Of a DNA stretch of 64,000 nt, positions 49,448 through 58,310 are shown piece after piece. The notes beneath the pieces were generated by a model. It was not told the origin of the DNA. It was given only the letters and a program-made list of their open reading frames with translations, and made no database searches. A program made the translations under genes and the position numbers. The stretch covers positions 2,542,001 to 2,606,000 of the forward strand of contig CP051247.1 of assembly GCA_017795105.1 (NCBI GenBank), given 5' to 3'. Each line of letters starts with the position of its first letter. The first letter of the stretch is position 1. The stretch comes from Planctomycetaceae bacterium. GTDB taxonomy: Bacteria; Planctomycetota; Planctomycetia; Planctomycetales; Planctomycetaceae.

Positions 49448-49822
49448 ATGCGAAGGTTGGCTGTGGTTGCTGTGTCGCTGTTCGTCTGCGTTGCCATTGT
49501 GACTTCAACGATGCGAGCCGAGGCTCCTGAAGGCGGGGCTGCGGCGAAGTCGCTCGACTGTGCGCTTTACACGAAGTTCTACCAGTCCAATGAACATGGA
49601 GCCTTCTTCCTTCCAGCCGATCTGAAGTGGAAGGTGATGCCTCGCTATCAGGGGCGAAACCCGGATGGCTCGACATTCGTTGATGACCGCGTAACGCTGG
49701 TGCTGCAGGACACCAAGCGAGGCTTCTGGCCGTTCATCGCCAAGATGGATCTTGAAGAAGCCGAAGCGCTGCAGGAAATGCTGGCGAAGGTGATCGCGGA
49801 GAAGAAAACGGCGGAGAAGTAA
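49448..49822 (+). CDS. Small exported hypothetical protein
   Basis: The 124-residue product starts at the ATG at 49448 with GGAG six bases upstream. A signal peptide (MRRLAVVAVSLFVCVAIV) ends near TMRAEAP. The mature part has DCALYTKFYQSNEHGAFFL, DDRVTLVLQDTKRGFWPFI and a C-terminal amphipathic helix EEAEALQEMLAKVIAEKK. A single Cys is present in the mature protein. No family is recognised. It shares its strand and close spacing (84 nt) with the next gene and may be cotranscribed. Confidence 0.7.
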   Translation: MRRLAVVAVSLFVCVAIVTSTMRAEAPEGGAAAKSLDCALYTKFYQSNEHGAFFLPADLKWKVMPRYQGRNPDGSTFVDDRVTLVLQDTKRGFWPFIAKMDLEEAEALQEMLAKVIAEKKTAEK

Positions 49823-49906
49823 TATGTGGGGCGGTCTCCTGCCTGGCGGGGTGAAGACACGCTCAATGTTGGAATCGTTGAGAGACGGATAAGGGAAAGA
49901 GTGGCG

Positions 49907-50593
49907 ATGAACACGGCGACTCATTCGCGAACCGCACGGGTTTCATCGCGAGTTGCTACGTGGGCGGTGGTCGCGATTCTCGGCTTCACGTTCGTTCCAG
50001 TCGTCTCCGCAATTGCGCTCCTGTTCATCGCTCCGTTGCAGATTCATCGCGGCAACAAGAAGCGGCGTGGCCGGCGCTGGGCCGCTCTGGGTATCGCGAT
50101 AGTGATCACACTGGTTTTTGCTCGTCCGATTTTCGAGAGGCAGTTCACATACGCGATAACGGGCGTTCCTTTCACCCTTGGTCAGCCTGAGTACGTTTAC
50201 GAAACCGAACGCTCGTTCAATGGAGATGGGTACACAATCCTGGCCTACAAGCTTCCGAGCTACACAGGGGGAGCATTGGGGGTCCGCGGTTTGCCATTCG
50301 GGCCGCGAAAACGATGGTTTCGGCACGAGTGGGATGTCGTTCCGTGGGCCCGAGCGCCGGTCCGGTCTGAGGATTCTCCCTATGTCAAGTTTGGGTTTCA
50401 GTCGGAGATGATCCCCGAGGCCGAGCATGTGGCTGCGATGGCTCTTGAGGCTCTGAAGTCAAACTCGACATTCTATGCTTACCTGCACAAGTCTAGCGTA
50501 TTCCGAGAGGGAAACCTCTGGGTGCAAAATGTGGACTTCTACATCATCGACCTGGATAACGGTCGATTCTTCGTCGTCAACCACAACACATGA
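49907..50593 (+). CDS. Membrane hypothetical protein with two membrane segments
   Basis: The 228-residue product starts at the ATG at 49907, preceded by GGAAAGAG. Two hydrophobic segments (about 20-45 and 55-72) are separated by a basic loop, HRGNKKRRGRRW, so the C-terminal two thirds should be outside the cytoplasm. This part contains RSFNGDGYTILAYKLP and EDSPYVKFGFQSEMIPEAEH, with alternating strands and helices. It resembles no family I know. Confidence 0.65.
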   Translation: MNTATHSRTARVSSRVATWAVVAILGFTFVPVVSAIALLFIAPLQIHRGNKKRRGRRWAALGIAIVITLVFARPIFERQFTYAITGVPFTLGQPEYVYETERSFNGDGYTILAYKLPSYTGGALGVRGLPFGPRKRWFRHEWDVVPWARAPVRSEDSPYVKFGFQSEMIPEAEHVAAMALEALKSNSTFYAYLHKSSVFREGNLWVQNVDFYIIDLDNGRFFVVNHNT

Positions 50594-50720
50594 GTCGAAG
50601 GACGTTTGAGAGAGCCTTCGTCGCCCCGCAGGAATTCCCGCCGGGACGCTGTTTGTCCACAGACAGGTATATCAATGCCACTGGTCGTGGGTGACGGGAG
50701 CGGGGTTGAAGCAGTTCCGG

Positions 50721-50990
50721 CTACATCGGCGCCTGGAAGCCCATGACCTGGAATCGGGCGAGGTCCATAGGGGCGGTGATTTTGACGGCGGAGATCTGGT
50801 CGTAGCCGATCATGACTTTGCGGGCGCCGTGGCTGTCGGGGGTGTCGCGGTCCATCAGCAGGATGCCGCCGGAGACGAGGTAGTTGCTGAACTGCATCGA
50901 TTCGCCGAGCTTGCTGATGACGAGTCCCTTGCGGGGGATCGACTCGGGCCAGCTTTCAAAAACGTTCCGCCAGTGTTCGGTCATGTCCAT
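50721..50990 (-). CDS. Small hypothetical protein, 89 residues
   Basis: The product begins MDMTEHWRNVFESWPESIPR and has a strand-rich core with MQFSNYLVSGGILLMDRD and ARKVMIGYDQISAVKI. No signal or membrane segment is present. No Shine-Dalgarno precedes the ATG; the third codon is also ATG. The length and the globular composition favour a real gene, but I recognise no family. It is convergent with the preceding plus-strand gene. Confidence 0.6.
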   Translation of the reverse strand: MDMTEHWRNVFESWPESIPRKGLVISKLGESMQFSNYLVSGGILLMDRDTPDSHGARKVMIGYDQISAVKITAPMDLARFQVMGFQAPM

Positions 50991-51071
50991 AACGTGGGCT
51001 CGCTTCGGGGTGAGGGTGCCGGGTTCGGCGGGATGGAATGGAATACGTGGCTTGCTTCACAGACAGTCGGA

Positions 51072-51222
51072 CAGGCTCCTGCCTGCCGTTGCGAAGTGAA
51101 CTTCGCAAGCTTGACGAACGGTTGTGTCCTGGGTGCCGTATTGCGGATGCTCCGCTCGGGTTGAAGTGAGTGGAGCGGTCGTTTGTAGACGTTCAGGGAA
51201 GGCAGGCGGGAGCCTGCCCTAC
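51072..51222. repeat. Family D repeats between the 89-residue gene and degT
   Basis: A full copy, GGCAGGCGGGAGCCTGCCCT then AC, lies at 51201-51222. An inverted partial copy, CAGGCTCCTGCCTGCC, lies at 51072-51087. Confidence 0.7.
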
Positions 51223-51257
51223 AGGTTTGTTTCTTGGAAGACGTCAGTAATTCGGAA

Positions 51258-51299
51258 TCCCCTCGCCCCCTTGGGGGAGAGGGTTAGGGTGAGGGGGAA
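51258..51299. repeat. G/C-rich intergenic repeat (GGGGGAGAGGGTTAGGGTGA type)
   Basis: CCCCTCGCCCCCTTGGGGGA followed by GAGGGTTAGGGTGAGGGGG resembles a repeat I know from the intergenic regions of various bacteria. It lies in the 638-nt gap 50991-51628, which holds repeats but no gene that I can support. Confidence 0.5.
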
Positions 51300-51481
51300 A
51301 TGCGGGTTCCATGCTCCACAGGCCGCTGTTTTATTCGGAAATAGAACGTCGCTGGTTGATCGCCCCCTCATCCGCCCTTCGGGCCTGCTGCGTTTCGCAG
51401 CGAGAGATTTCAGTCCCCCTAAAGGGGGCGAAGGGACTTTTGTTGCCTGACAATTTCCAATAGATGGACGAGTACGGTTTT

Positions 51482-51616
51482 GAACCACCGAGACACGGAG
51501 GTCACAGAGAGATTGGTGACAGGGGCATCCGGGTCCGTCTCAGGTTCGAAGCAAGTAGTGCGTTGCTTCAAGTAAGATCGGACTGGACGACTCTCTGTGC
51601 CCTCTGTGTCTCGGTG
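51482..51616. repeat. Family B element bounded by inverted arms
   Basis: The left arm (51482-51511) contains CACCGAGACACGGAGGTCAC and AGAGAG. The right arm (51591-51616) is its inverse with about three mismatches. They enclose about 80 nt of unique sequence, giving a MITE-like or hairpin element of ~135 nt. It ends 13 nt from the degT stop codon. Confidence 0.75.
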
Positions 51617-51628
51617 AGGTAGTTGCCG

Positions 51629-52891
51629 TTAAGCCGCGAGGCGGCGGGTGGTGTTGAGTTCTTCGCGTTCGCAGGCGGTGTCGACGACTTTGAGGACGGC
51701 GTCGGCGACGAGGTCGATGTCAGCCGTGGTGAGTGTCGGGTGGACCTGGAACATGAGGCTGCGGTCGCCGAAGGCTTTCGCATTAGGCAGTCGTTGTTCG
51801 GGAGCGAGCAACGTCGACTGGAAGGCGTCTTCCAGATAGATCTCGGCACAGCTGCCGGAGCCGCAGTTGACGCCTTCGGCCTGAATGGCCTGGATTACGC
51901 GATCTCGGCTCCAACCGGCCTGCAGCTTCGATTCGTCCAGATGGGCGTAGAACTTGTAGTAGCTGTGGTAGGTATCTTCGGGAACTTCGGCGACACGCAG
52001 GGCGTTCGATTCGGCGAATCGCTGACGGAAGCGATCGGCGTGAGACCGGCGGGTTTCGATCCATTGCGGCAAGCGTTCCAGAGCGATGCGACCGATTACA
52101 GATTGCATCTCGGCCATCCGCCAGTTTGTGCCGAGTGAATCATGCAGGAAGCGGAAGAGTCCGTTGCTCTGACCGTGCTGAATCTTCTGCAGATTCTTGC
52201 CGTGATCCTTGAAGGACCAGGCGACGCGGTGCAGGAACGGATCGTCGGTGACAACGAGCCCGCCTTCGCCACCGGTGGTGATGATTTTGTCCTGGCAGAA
52301 GGAATACGCAGAGATGTCGCCCCATTTGCCGACGGGAACGCCTTTGTATTTCGCTCCGTGAGCCTGGGCACAGTCTTCGATGACCTTGATGTCGTGCCTG
52401 CGGGCCAGATCCATAATCTGATCCATCTCGCACGGGCGGCCGGCCATGTGAACGGCGATGATGGCGCGGGTGTTGCGATTGATCAGCGGCTCGATGGTGC
52501 CGGCGGTCAGGTTCTGTGTGTCGGGATCGATATCGGCAAAGATCGGAATGCCGCCCCGCATGGTGACGGACGACGCGGTGGCGACGAACGTGTGCGAAGG
52601 AACGATGACTTCATCGCCGGGCCGCAGATCGATGGCGTACAGCGCCAGTTCGAGAGCGACGGTGCCGTTAGCGACGGCGATGGCGTGGTTCATGCCAAGA
52701 TACTCGGCGTATTCGGCCTCAAACCTCCGGCCTTGCTCGCCGGTCCAGTAGTTGACGCGGCCGGAGCGAAGGACGTCGGTCACGGCGGCGATCATTTCCT
52801 CATCGAAAACCGGCCAGCCGGGCAGGGATTCGGAGCAATGTTTCGAGCCGCCTTCAATGGCGAGCCTGTCAGCAATTCGTGAAGCCGTCAT
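51629..52891 (-). CDS. DegT/DnrJ/EryC1/StrS aminotransferase
   Basis: The 420-residue PLP enzyme starts at the ATG at 52889-52891, preceded by GGAAGGA. The family usually transaminates keto sugars for surface polysaccharides or antibiotics, and some members are dehydratases. VPSHTFVATASSVTMRGG, IEDCAQAHGAKYKG (Asp173) and SFCQDKIITTGGEGG (PLP Lys202) are diagnostic. The early RSGRVNYWTGEQGRRFE segment is also typical. Neighbouring genes on the other strand encode LspA, a GNAT and a JmjC-like protein. The substrate cannot be named. Confidence 0.93.
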   Translation of the reverse strand: MTASRIADRLAIEGGSKHCSESLPGWPVFDEEMIAAVTDVLRSGRVNYWTGEQGRRFEAEYAEYLGMNHAIAVANGTVALELALYAIDLRPGDEVIVPSHTFVATASSVTMRGGIPIFADIDPDTQNLTAGTIEPLINRNTRAIIAVHMAGRPCEMDQIMDLARRHDIKVIEDCAQAHGAKYKGVPVGKWGDISAYSFCQDKIITTGGEGGLVVTDDPFLHRVAWSFKDHGKNLQKIQHGQSNGLFRFLHDSLGTNWRMAEMQSVIGRIALERLPQWIETRRSHADRFRQRFAESNALRVAEVPEDTYHSYYKFYAHLDESKLQAGWSRDRVIQAIQAEGVNCGSGSCAEIYLEDAFQSTLLAPEQRLPNAKAFGDRSLMFQVHPTLTTADIDLVADAVLKVVDTACEREELNTTRRLAA

Positions 52892-53073
52892 GGATTCCTT
52901 CCCTGTCTCGTTCGCTGTCGGCGGATGTCCCGCCTGGCGCTGATCCTTCAGCACTCCCGGAGCCAATTCGGGGTGGGAATCTACGACAGAGTTCGCGAAG
53001 GCGTCAAGATTGGTTCGCGGGTCTAGAAAGTCCCGTTGCCCTGTTTCTGCCGAACCGCAATAATCCAACCATC

Positions 53074-53724
53074 ATGACGACCAGTGCGACCGCTCCAGAC
53101 ACTCCGAAAGGGACCCCCGTTCCCGCCAGCAAGCCGGCTCCTCCGCAGCCGCCTGCGGCGTCTGTGCCGGTGTCGCGCTACTATGTTTTCGTGGCGATTC
53201 TCGTTCTCGGAACGTTCTGGGACCTCTACTCGAAGGAGGTTGTGTTCCATTCGCTCGGATATCCGAGCGGGACTTCGGCCTGGACGCAGACATACCTCAA
53301 TGGCTGGGTGAAATTCCAGCTGCATACCAGCTTCAATGAAGGCGCGTTGTGGGGTATGGGGCAGGGATATACGCAGGTCTTTTCCGCGTTATCAGTGGCT
53401 GCCGCGATTGGGATTCTCTGCTGGCTGTTCGTGTTTCGAGCTGCCCAGAGTCTGTGGCTGACGGTCACCATGGGCCTGGTGATGGCGGGGACGATGGGAA
53501 ACCTTTACGACCGTCTTGGCCTGCATGGCTGCGAAGTGCTCGGTCGGAAGTTGTTTGCGGTGCGAGATTTCCTCGCGTTCACCTTCGGCAGCTACCATTA
53601 TCCAATCTTCAATTTCGCCGATGTGTTCCTGGTCACAGGAGCCATTATGCTGGCGATCTACTCGCTGTTCGTCGATTTGCCGGAGAGCAAGCCGGCTGAG
53701 AAGACGAGCCCGCAAGCGGACTGA
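53074..53724 (+). CDS. lspA: Lipoprotein signal peptidase (signal peptidase II)
   Basis: The 216-residue membrane protease cleaves signal peptides of prolipoproteins. It starts at the ATG at 53074; a longer upstream frame has no family character. A Pro-rich N-terminal tail (about 10-33) precedes four membrane segments. The catalytic aspartates are Asp146 (GNLYDRLG) and Asp183 (FNFADVFLV); the conserved FNEGALWG is also present. The VRDFLAFTFGSYHYPIFN stretch between them is typical. The Pro/Ala-rich N-terminal tail is longer than in E. coli LspA (164). Confidence 0.95.
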   Translation: MTTSATAPDTPKGTPVPASKPAPPQPPAASVPVSRYYVFVAILVLGTFWDLYSKEVVFHSLGYPSGTSAWTQTYLNGWVKFQLHTSFNEGALWGMGQGYTQVFSALSVAAAIGILCWLFVFRAAQSLWLTVTMGLVMAGTMGNLYDRLGLHGCEVLGRKLFAVRDFLAFTFGSYHYPIFNFADVFLVTGAIMLAIYSLFVDLPESKPAEKTSPQAD

Positions 53725-53757
53725 CAACAGCCTCGCTCGGTTGTTTTCGCCATCTTT

Positions 53758-53785
53758 TTGACATCGCCTCGGTGCGCACTACGTT
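53758..53785 (+). promoter_or_regulatory. Promoter candidate for the GNAT/JmjC pair
   Basis: A perfect TTGACA (53758-53763), 16-nt spacer and TACGTT (53780-53785) lie about 140 nt before the GNAT gene. The -10 match is weak (3/6, keeping the key first, second and last bases). Confidence 0.4.
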
Positions 53786-53924
53786 TGTGCAGAGATTCCT
53801 GCGTCAACGTCAGGAGACAGCGTCTTTCGCGATCGAAGGTGCCGGCTCCCCCCGTATGTGCAATGAGCGCTGACGCTCGCAGGGCCCGACCATCCCTCCG
53901 GAGTTGCTCCACAAAGAGAACCCC

Positions 53925-55166
53925 ATGCCGGCCACCCTGACGTCTTTCGAGCAGCCCTCGACTCATCACCCCAGTGCCCCGACAACTGGACGACCGAACG
54001 TCGCCCGAGTTGTCATCGACGATCAGACGTGGGCCGAGGTGGTCGAAAATCCCGACGATCTGCAGAGTTACCTGGAAGACTGGAACGCAACGGCAAGAGC
54101 GTCGATCGTTCCGAACGTCTTTTACGAGCCCTGGTTTCTGCGGCCCGCCATCGACTACCTCCATCGCGGCAAACCGCTGCGGTTCGTATTCATCTTTCGC
54201 AAGAACAAGCGAATCACGGATCCCGATATTCTCTGCGGCTTCTTTCCGCTGGAGCAAACGCGGATCAAACTCTTCCCGACGGTCTGCTGGCGGCTGATCA
54301 CCGACCATTATCTGTATCTGTCCCAGCCGCTCCTGCATACGGGGTTCGCCAGCGAAGCTCTACTCGCGTTTCTGCGCTGGGCACGACTGGCCCGTATCCC
54401 ACTGGTGGAATTCTCGCGATCCCGAGCTGAAGGGCCGTTTCTGCATGCTTTGACGAACGCCCTCAGCCAACTCGAGATCACTCCCTTCACTTATGAGCAG
54501 ACTACACGGGCATTGCTGACCCGGGAGGCAGGTTCGGAGGGCGGAAAGCGAGGACACTACCGTCGCGACATTCAGCGTCGGCGGCGTCGACTTGAAGAGC
54601 ATGGCTCCGTTGACGTTCGGTCTTTGGAGCATCCGAACGATCTGTCCGCGTGGCAGCAGAACTTTCTTCGGCTCGAACAGATGGGCTGGAAGGGAGAATC
54701 GGGAACGGCTATCGCACTCCGCGAGAACACCACCCAGATGTTTCTGGAGACGACTACTGCCGCGATGCAGCAGAAGAAACTGCAGATGCTGGGACTGTTT
54801 CTGAACGATCAGCCGATCGCCATCAAGTGCAATCTCTGCTCGGGAGAAGGCAGCTACGCCTGGCGGATTGCCTACGACGAGGATTACGCAAAGTTCTCCC
54901 CCGGCGTTCAACTGGAACTCGACAACATGGAATATTTCCGCGGGACCTCAATGGAATGGATGGACTCCTGCGCTGCCGCCGACCACCCCATGATCAATCG
55001 TCTCTGGCCGGATCGTCTTGGTCTGCAATGCGTTTACGTTCCCACGTACGGTCTGCTTTCGGAAGTCTACTGCAGCACGCGCCCGCTGCTTCGAGTGATG
55101 AAACGTCGCCTGAATGCTCTACTCGGGCGCGGTCGCACGTCTCAATCCGTTTTCACACAGTCCTGA
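53925..55166 (+). CDS. GNAT-fold acetyltransferase (CelD/BcsL-like, GNAT_6)
   Basis: The 413-residue product starts at the ATG at 53925. It has the pattern of the long GNAT_6 proteins annotated as cellulose-biosynthesis CelD-like acetyltransferases. The first half contains NVFYEPWFLRPAIDYL. The second half has RRDIQRRRRRLEEHGSVDV, FLRLEQMGWKGESGTA and KKLQMLGLFLNDQPIAIKC, the last covering the usual acetyl-CoA fold. It ends with a YVPTYGLLSEVYC strand and a basic helix. No signal peptide is present. It is followed after 35 nt by the JmjC-like gene, so the two probably work together. The substrate is unknown. Confidence 0.85.
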   Translation: MPATLTSFEQPSTHHPSAPTTGRPNVARVVIDDQTWAEVVENPDDLQSYLEDWNATARASIVPNVFYEPWFLRPAIDYLHRGKPLRFVFIFRKNKRITDPDILCGFFPLEQTRIKLFPTVCWRLITDHYLYLSQPLLHTGFASEALLAFLRWARLARIPLVEFSRSRAEGPFLHALTNALSQLEITPFTYEQTTRALLTREAGSEGGKRGHYRRDIQRRRRRLEEHGSVDVRSLEHPNDLSAWQQNFLRLEQMGWKGESGTAIALRENTTQMFLETTTAAMQQKKLQMLGLFLNDQPIAIKCNLCSGEGSYAWRIAYDEDYAKFSPGVQLELDNMEYFRGTSMEWMDSCAAADHPMINRLWPDRLGLQCVYVPTYGLLSEVYCSTRPLLRVMKRRLNALLGRGRTSQSVFTQS

Positions 55167-55201
55167 CAAGAGAGCCTCCAAGCTTCTAGAAAAGCGGTCC
55201 C

Positions 55202-56092
55202 ATGATTGATGCCGTACAGACACCTCCCGTTGTCGCGTCTCCCGCTGGCCAGTGGCTGGGCTGGAATCGTGAAGAATTCGAGCGTTCCTTCACGCGACGT
55301 CCTTTCATGATTACCCATCAGTTGACCGACCATCCGCTCTTCCAGATCGAGCGTCTGCTTGAACTTGCCCAGCAGCTGCCGGCCGATCAGATCGAATACA
55401 ACGCCGGCAAGTTGCCGGTTTCAATCTCGCACGACGAAACGCCAATGAACGGCCTCTCTCCCGAAGAGACGATCCGCCGGATTGCCGAATGTGAATCGTG
55501 GCTCGTGCTGAAGTATATCGAACGCGATCCTGCCTACGCTCAACTGCTGCACGAGTGTCTGGAGCAGGTGAAACCGCTGACGGAGAAGATTGCCCCGGGC
55601 ATGATGAAGCCGCACGCGTTCGTGTTCGTCACTTCGCCCCGCTCGGTCACGCCGTTCCATATTGATCCGGAGCACAACTTTCTGCTGCAGATTCGCGGCG
55701 ACAAAATCGTCCGCCTTTACGACGGCGGTGACCCTGCCATTCTCAGCGATGTCGAGCTCGAGAACTTCTACTGTGATCGCGGTCGCAATCTGGTCATGAA
55801 AGACGAGAACCGCGATCGCTGCTGGACATTCACTCTGAAACCGGGCGAAGGTCTGCACTTCCCGGTGACATTTCCGCACTGGGTTGAGAACAGCGACGAA
55901 GTCTCGATCTCCTTCAGCATCACATTCCGGACGCCCGATCTGGACAAACGCCGGGCGCTCTATCGCACCAACTCGCAACTCCGCAGCCTCGGCCTGAATC
56001 CCCAGAAGCCCGGCCAGAATCGCCTCCGCGACGCCGCGTTCTATCAGGCGTTTCGCACGTGGCGCAAGGTGTCTTCGTTGATGGGGAAGTAG
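55202..56092 (+). CDS. JmjC/cupin-like Fe(II)/2-oxoglutarate oxygenase
   Basis: The 296-residue product carries the double-stranded beta-helix metal triad: SVTPFHIDPEHNFLLQIRGD supplies His and Asp, and FPVTFPHWVENSDEVSISFS the distal His. The IRGDK..RLYD strand between them fits JmjC-like proteins. The N-terminal ~120 residues are helical. Relatives hydroxylate proteins or small molecules. The neighbouring GNAT gene, 35 nt upstream, suggests a shared modification pathway. No strong Shine-Dalgarno is present. The fold call is good, the activity inferred. Confidence 0.85.
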   Translation: MIDAVQTPPVVASPAGQWLGWNREEFERSFTRRPFMITHQLTDHPLFQIERLLELAQQLPADQIEYNAGKLPVSISHDETPMNGLSPEETIRRIAECESWLVLKYIERDPAYAQLLHECLEQVKPLTEKIAPGMMKPHAFVFVTSPRSVTPFHIDPEHNFLLQIRGDKIVRLYDGGDPAILSDVELENFYCDRGRNLVMKDENRDRCWTFTLKPGEGLHFPVTFPHWVENSDEVSISFSITFRTPDLDKRRALYRTNSQLRSLGLNPQKPGQNRLRDAAFYQAFRTWRKVSSLMGK

Positions 56093-56190
56093 CCCCTGTA
56101 GCACCGGCTGTGCATCTTCCTACGGCTTCGCTTGTTCCAGCCAGGAAGACGCCGCACCCGTTCCGTTTCAAACTGGTGCGTCTGGGGACG

Positions 56191-56634
56191 TTACTCGCCT
56201 TTTTGAGGCTTTGTCTTCGTCGACTTCTTGCGAGAGAAGAGTTTGGCGACGAGCGGATAGAGGGCGAAGCGGCCGCCTCCGGTGAAGATGAGCGTGACGA
56301 ATCCGGCCAAATACAGAGCCGCCTTTTCTTTCACCGCGAACGCGTCGCTGGCGTGGACCATGCCGAAGGCGACCAGCATCGTGAACGCGAGCGGAATGGC
56401 GACGACTGGCGTGGCGAAGCCGAGAATCAGCAGGACGGCACAAACCACCTCGGCTCCGATCGCGGAGATCAGACTGAGCTGACTGCCCATTCCCAGCGGA
56501 TCGGCAAATGTGGAGGAGAGCTCGCCGAATTTCATCAGCTTCGGGATGCCGTGGGTCAGCATCATTCCGCCGAGAGAGACGCGGAGAATTAGCAGTCCGA
56601 TCGAAGTCAGGGTATCTTGCTGTCGCAGTGCCAT
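56191..56634 (-). CDS. DoxX family membrane protein
   Basis: The 147-residue product has four membrane segments and the DoxX pattern: ILRVSLGGMMLTHGIPKLM, EVVCAVLLILGFATPVVAI and MLVAFGMVHASDAF. A Lys-rich cytoplasmic tail (SRKKSTKTKPQKGE) ends it. Family members have been linked to thiosulfate:quinone oxidoreductase and to redox stress, but the role here is unknown. It is convergent with the JmjC-like gene. Confidence 0.9.
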   Translation of the reverse strand: MALRQQDTLTSIGLLILRVSLGGMMLTHGIPKLMKFGELSSTFADPLGMGSQLSLISAIGAEVVCAVLLILGFATPVVAIPLAFTMLVAFGMVHASDAFAVKEKAALYLAGFVTLIFTGGGRFALYPLVAKLFSRKKSTKTKPQKGE

Positions 56635-56674
56635 GATTGGTCCGTCCTGTGTGCGGGCTTGAGCGGAGGGTGGG

Positions 56675-57907
56675 TCAGATATTCAGCGATTCGCGAGGGC
56701 CGATGGCGACGGTCGTCAATTGTCCGAGCGGGTACTTGTCGAGCAGCTCGCGAATGTCAGCGGTGGTGAGTGCGCGGAGGGTGTTCAGATCGTCTTCCAC
56801 GGAGCGGTATTCCTGGCGGTAGACCCAGTTGCTGCCGAGCGAGGAGAGCCGGCCCATCGGGCGTTCGCTGCGGAGCACAATCCGTGAAGCAATCTTGTTC
56901 TTAGCCTGTTCGAGTTCCTCCTCCGTAACTCCGTTCTGGTTGACCTCGTCGTAGATACGGGTGAACTTGGCGAGGTTTTCTTCGACATCGTCCGGATGGC
57001 AGGTCAGGAACGACATGTAGGCTCCGGAGCCATCGTAATCGTTGTAGCTCAGTTCAGCTGCTTCCGCGTGGCCGGGCTCGATCAGTTCCCAGTACAACCG
57101 GCTGTTGGAATCATCGCCGACGATGACGGAGAGAATGTCAGCCGCAAAACGGAGTTCGCTTTGCGACGGCGGAGCGGGAGCCATCTGGGCAACATTCTCC
57201 TGAATCGATCCTGCCTTGGTTAGAACGGTGAGACCGCCGGGAGGGCGTGCCTCGTCGATCGATCGATCCGACTTACCGGCAGGCCAGTGGGCACAGTACT
57301 GCTCGGCCAGTTGCGTGAGCCGATCCCAATCGAGATTGCCGGCGACCGCGAGCGTGATATTTCCGGCCAGGTAGTGCTTGCGGTGGTACTCCCGCATCTG
57401 CTCGGCGGTCAGTGCGGTGATACTGTCGACACTTCCGAGGATGCTGCGTGAAAGGGGATGCCCCTCGAAGTGCGTGTGCATCAGTTTCTCGTAGGCCGAG
57501 AACGTCGGCATGTCTTCGTACATGCCGATCTCTTCGAGGATGACCTTCTTCTCCATATCGAAGTCGTCATCCCGGAGGGCCGGGTAGAGGATCGTCGAAA
57601 TAAGCTGGAAGGTCTGCTCCAGATACTCCGGCAGGATTGCGGCGTAGAACAGCGTGACTTCTTCGCTGGTCGAGGCGTTGTACTTGGCTCCGACCTCATC
57701 GAAGATGCGGTTCACATCGACCGGCGAGAAGGTGTCGGTCCCCTTGAAGACCATGTGTTCAAGAAAATGGCTCACGCCGCTGACTTCGTCGGTCTCATCG
57801 CGGGAGCCGGTGCGAACGAAGAATCCAAACGCAAGACTGTGCACGTTCGGATTGACTTCGGCGACAATGTTGAGGCCGTTGGAGAGCGTGGTCTGTTGAA
57901 ATTTCAT
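56675..57907 (-). CDS. M16 family zinc peptidase
   Basis: The 410-residue product starts at the ATG at 57905-57907; a TTG two codons earlier is less likely. The inverted zinc motif HFLEH (His47, Glu50, His51) and a downstream Glu in VILEEIGMYED (about 126) match M16B processing peptidases. The usual VRTGSRDE and RNGLNI-type openings are present as FVRTGSRDETDEVSGVS and LSNGLNIVAEV. A long C-terminal part (RYGLGQ-like GDDSNSRLYWELIE) covers the second half-domain. It probably cleaves small peptides or a precursor protein. No neighbour suggests a substrate. Confidence 0.93.
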   Translation of the reverse strand: MKFQQTTLSNGLNIVAEVNPNVHSLAFGFFVRTGSRDETDEVSGVSHFLEHMVFKGTDTFSPVDVNRIFDEVGAKYNASTSEEVTLFYAAILPEYLEQTFQLISTILYPALRDDDFDMEKKVILEEIGMYEDMPTFSAYEKLMHTHFEGHPLSRSILGSVDSITALTAEQMREYHRKHYLAGNITLAVAGNLDWDRLTQLAEQYCAHWPAGKSDRSIDEARPPGGLTVLTKAGSIQENVAQMAPAPPSQSELRFAADILSVIVGDDSNSRLYWELIEPGHAEAAELSYNDYDGSGAYMSFLTCHPDDVEENLAKFTRIYDEVNQNGVTEEELEQAKNKIASRIVLRSERPMGRLSSLGSNWVYRQEYRSVEDDLNTLRALTTADIRELLDKYPLGQLTTVAIGPRESLNI

Positions 57908-58198
57908 GAGCAATCAATCGCTGCTGAACTGATAAAAGGTCGTCAGGGAATGATAGCAGCGAGGGGAGCAGGTGACTATGGGGGATGAGCCCGGGAAACC
58001 GTCCGCGGGGGACCGTTTCCGCACAGGGACGACATTCCTCGGCATTGTCGGATGGTCATTATCAGAGACGTGCCTCAGGGTATGGCCCAGTTATGCACGT
58101 CTGGGTGACGCAGTCAGAGGAAACAGGTGTCGAACGTTGAATCGGCAATTCCAGCGTCTCGCTTTTCGGCCTGCATTCCAGACAGAGAAAGTCGGTGA

Positions 58199-58310
58199 GC
58201 GACCTCTTGTGGCTGGGAACGTGGGATTTATTGCTCAGAGGGATTTGAATGAATGACTTTGGGGTAGCCCCGGTTGATTCAACCGGGGTGGCGAAGCCAC
58301 AAGAGGTCGC
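58199..58310. repeat. Inverted repeat GCGACCTCTTGTGGC
   Basis: GCGACCTCTTGTGGC at 58199-58213 and its perfect complement at 58296-58310 enclose a local hairpin at 58268-58288. They belong to a repeat-rich 813-nt gap (57908-58720) with no supported gene. Confidence 0.75.

Noticed and set aside
50991..51628. Possible small genes in the repeat-rich gap before degT
   Set aside because: The frames run through palindromic repeats on both strands and have no consistent start signals.
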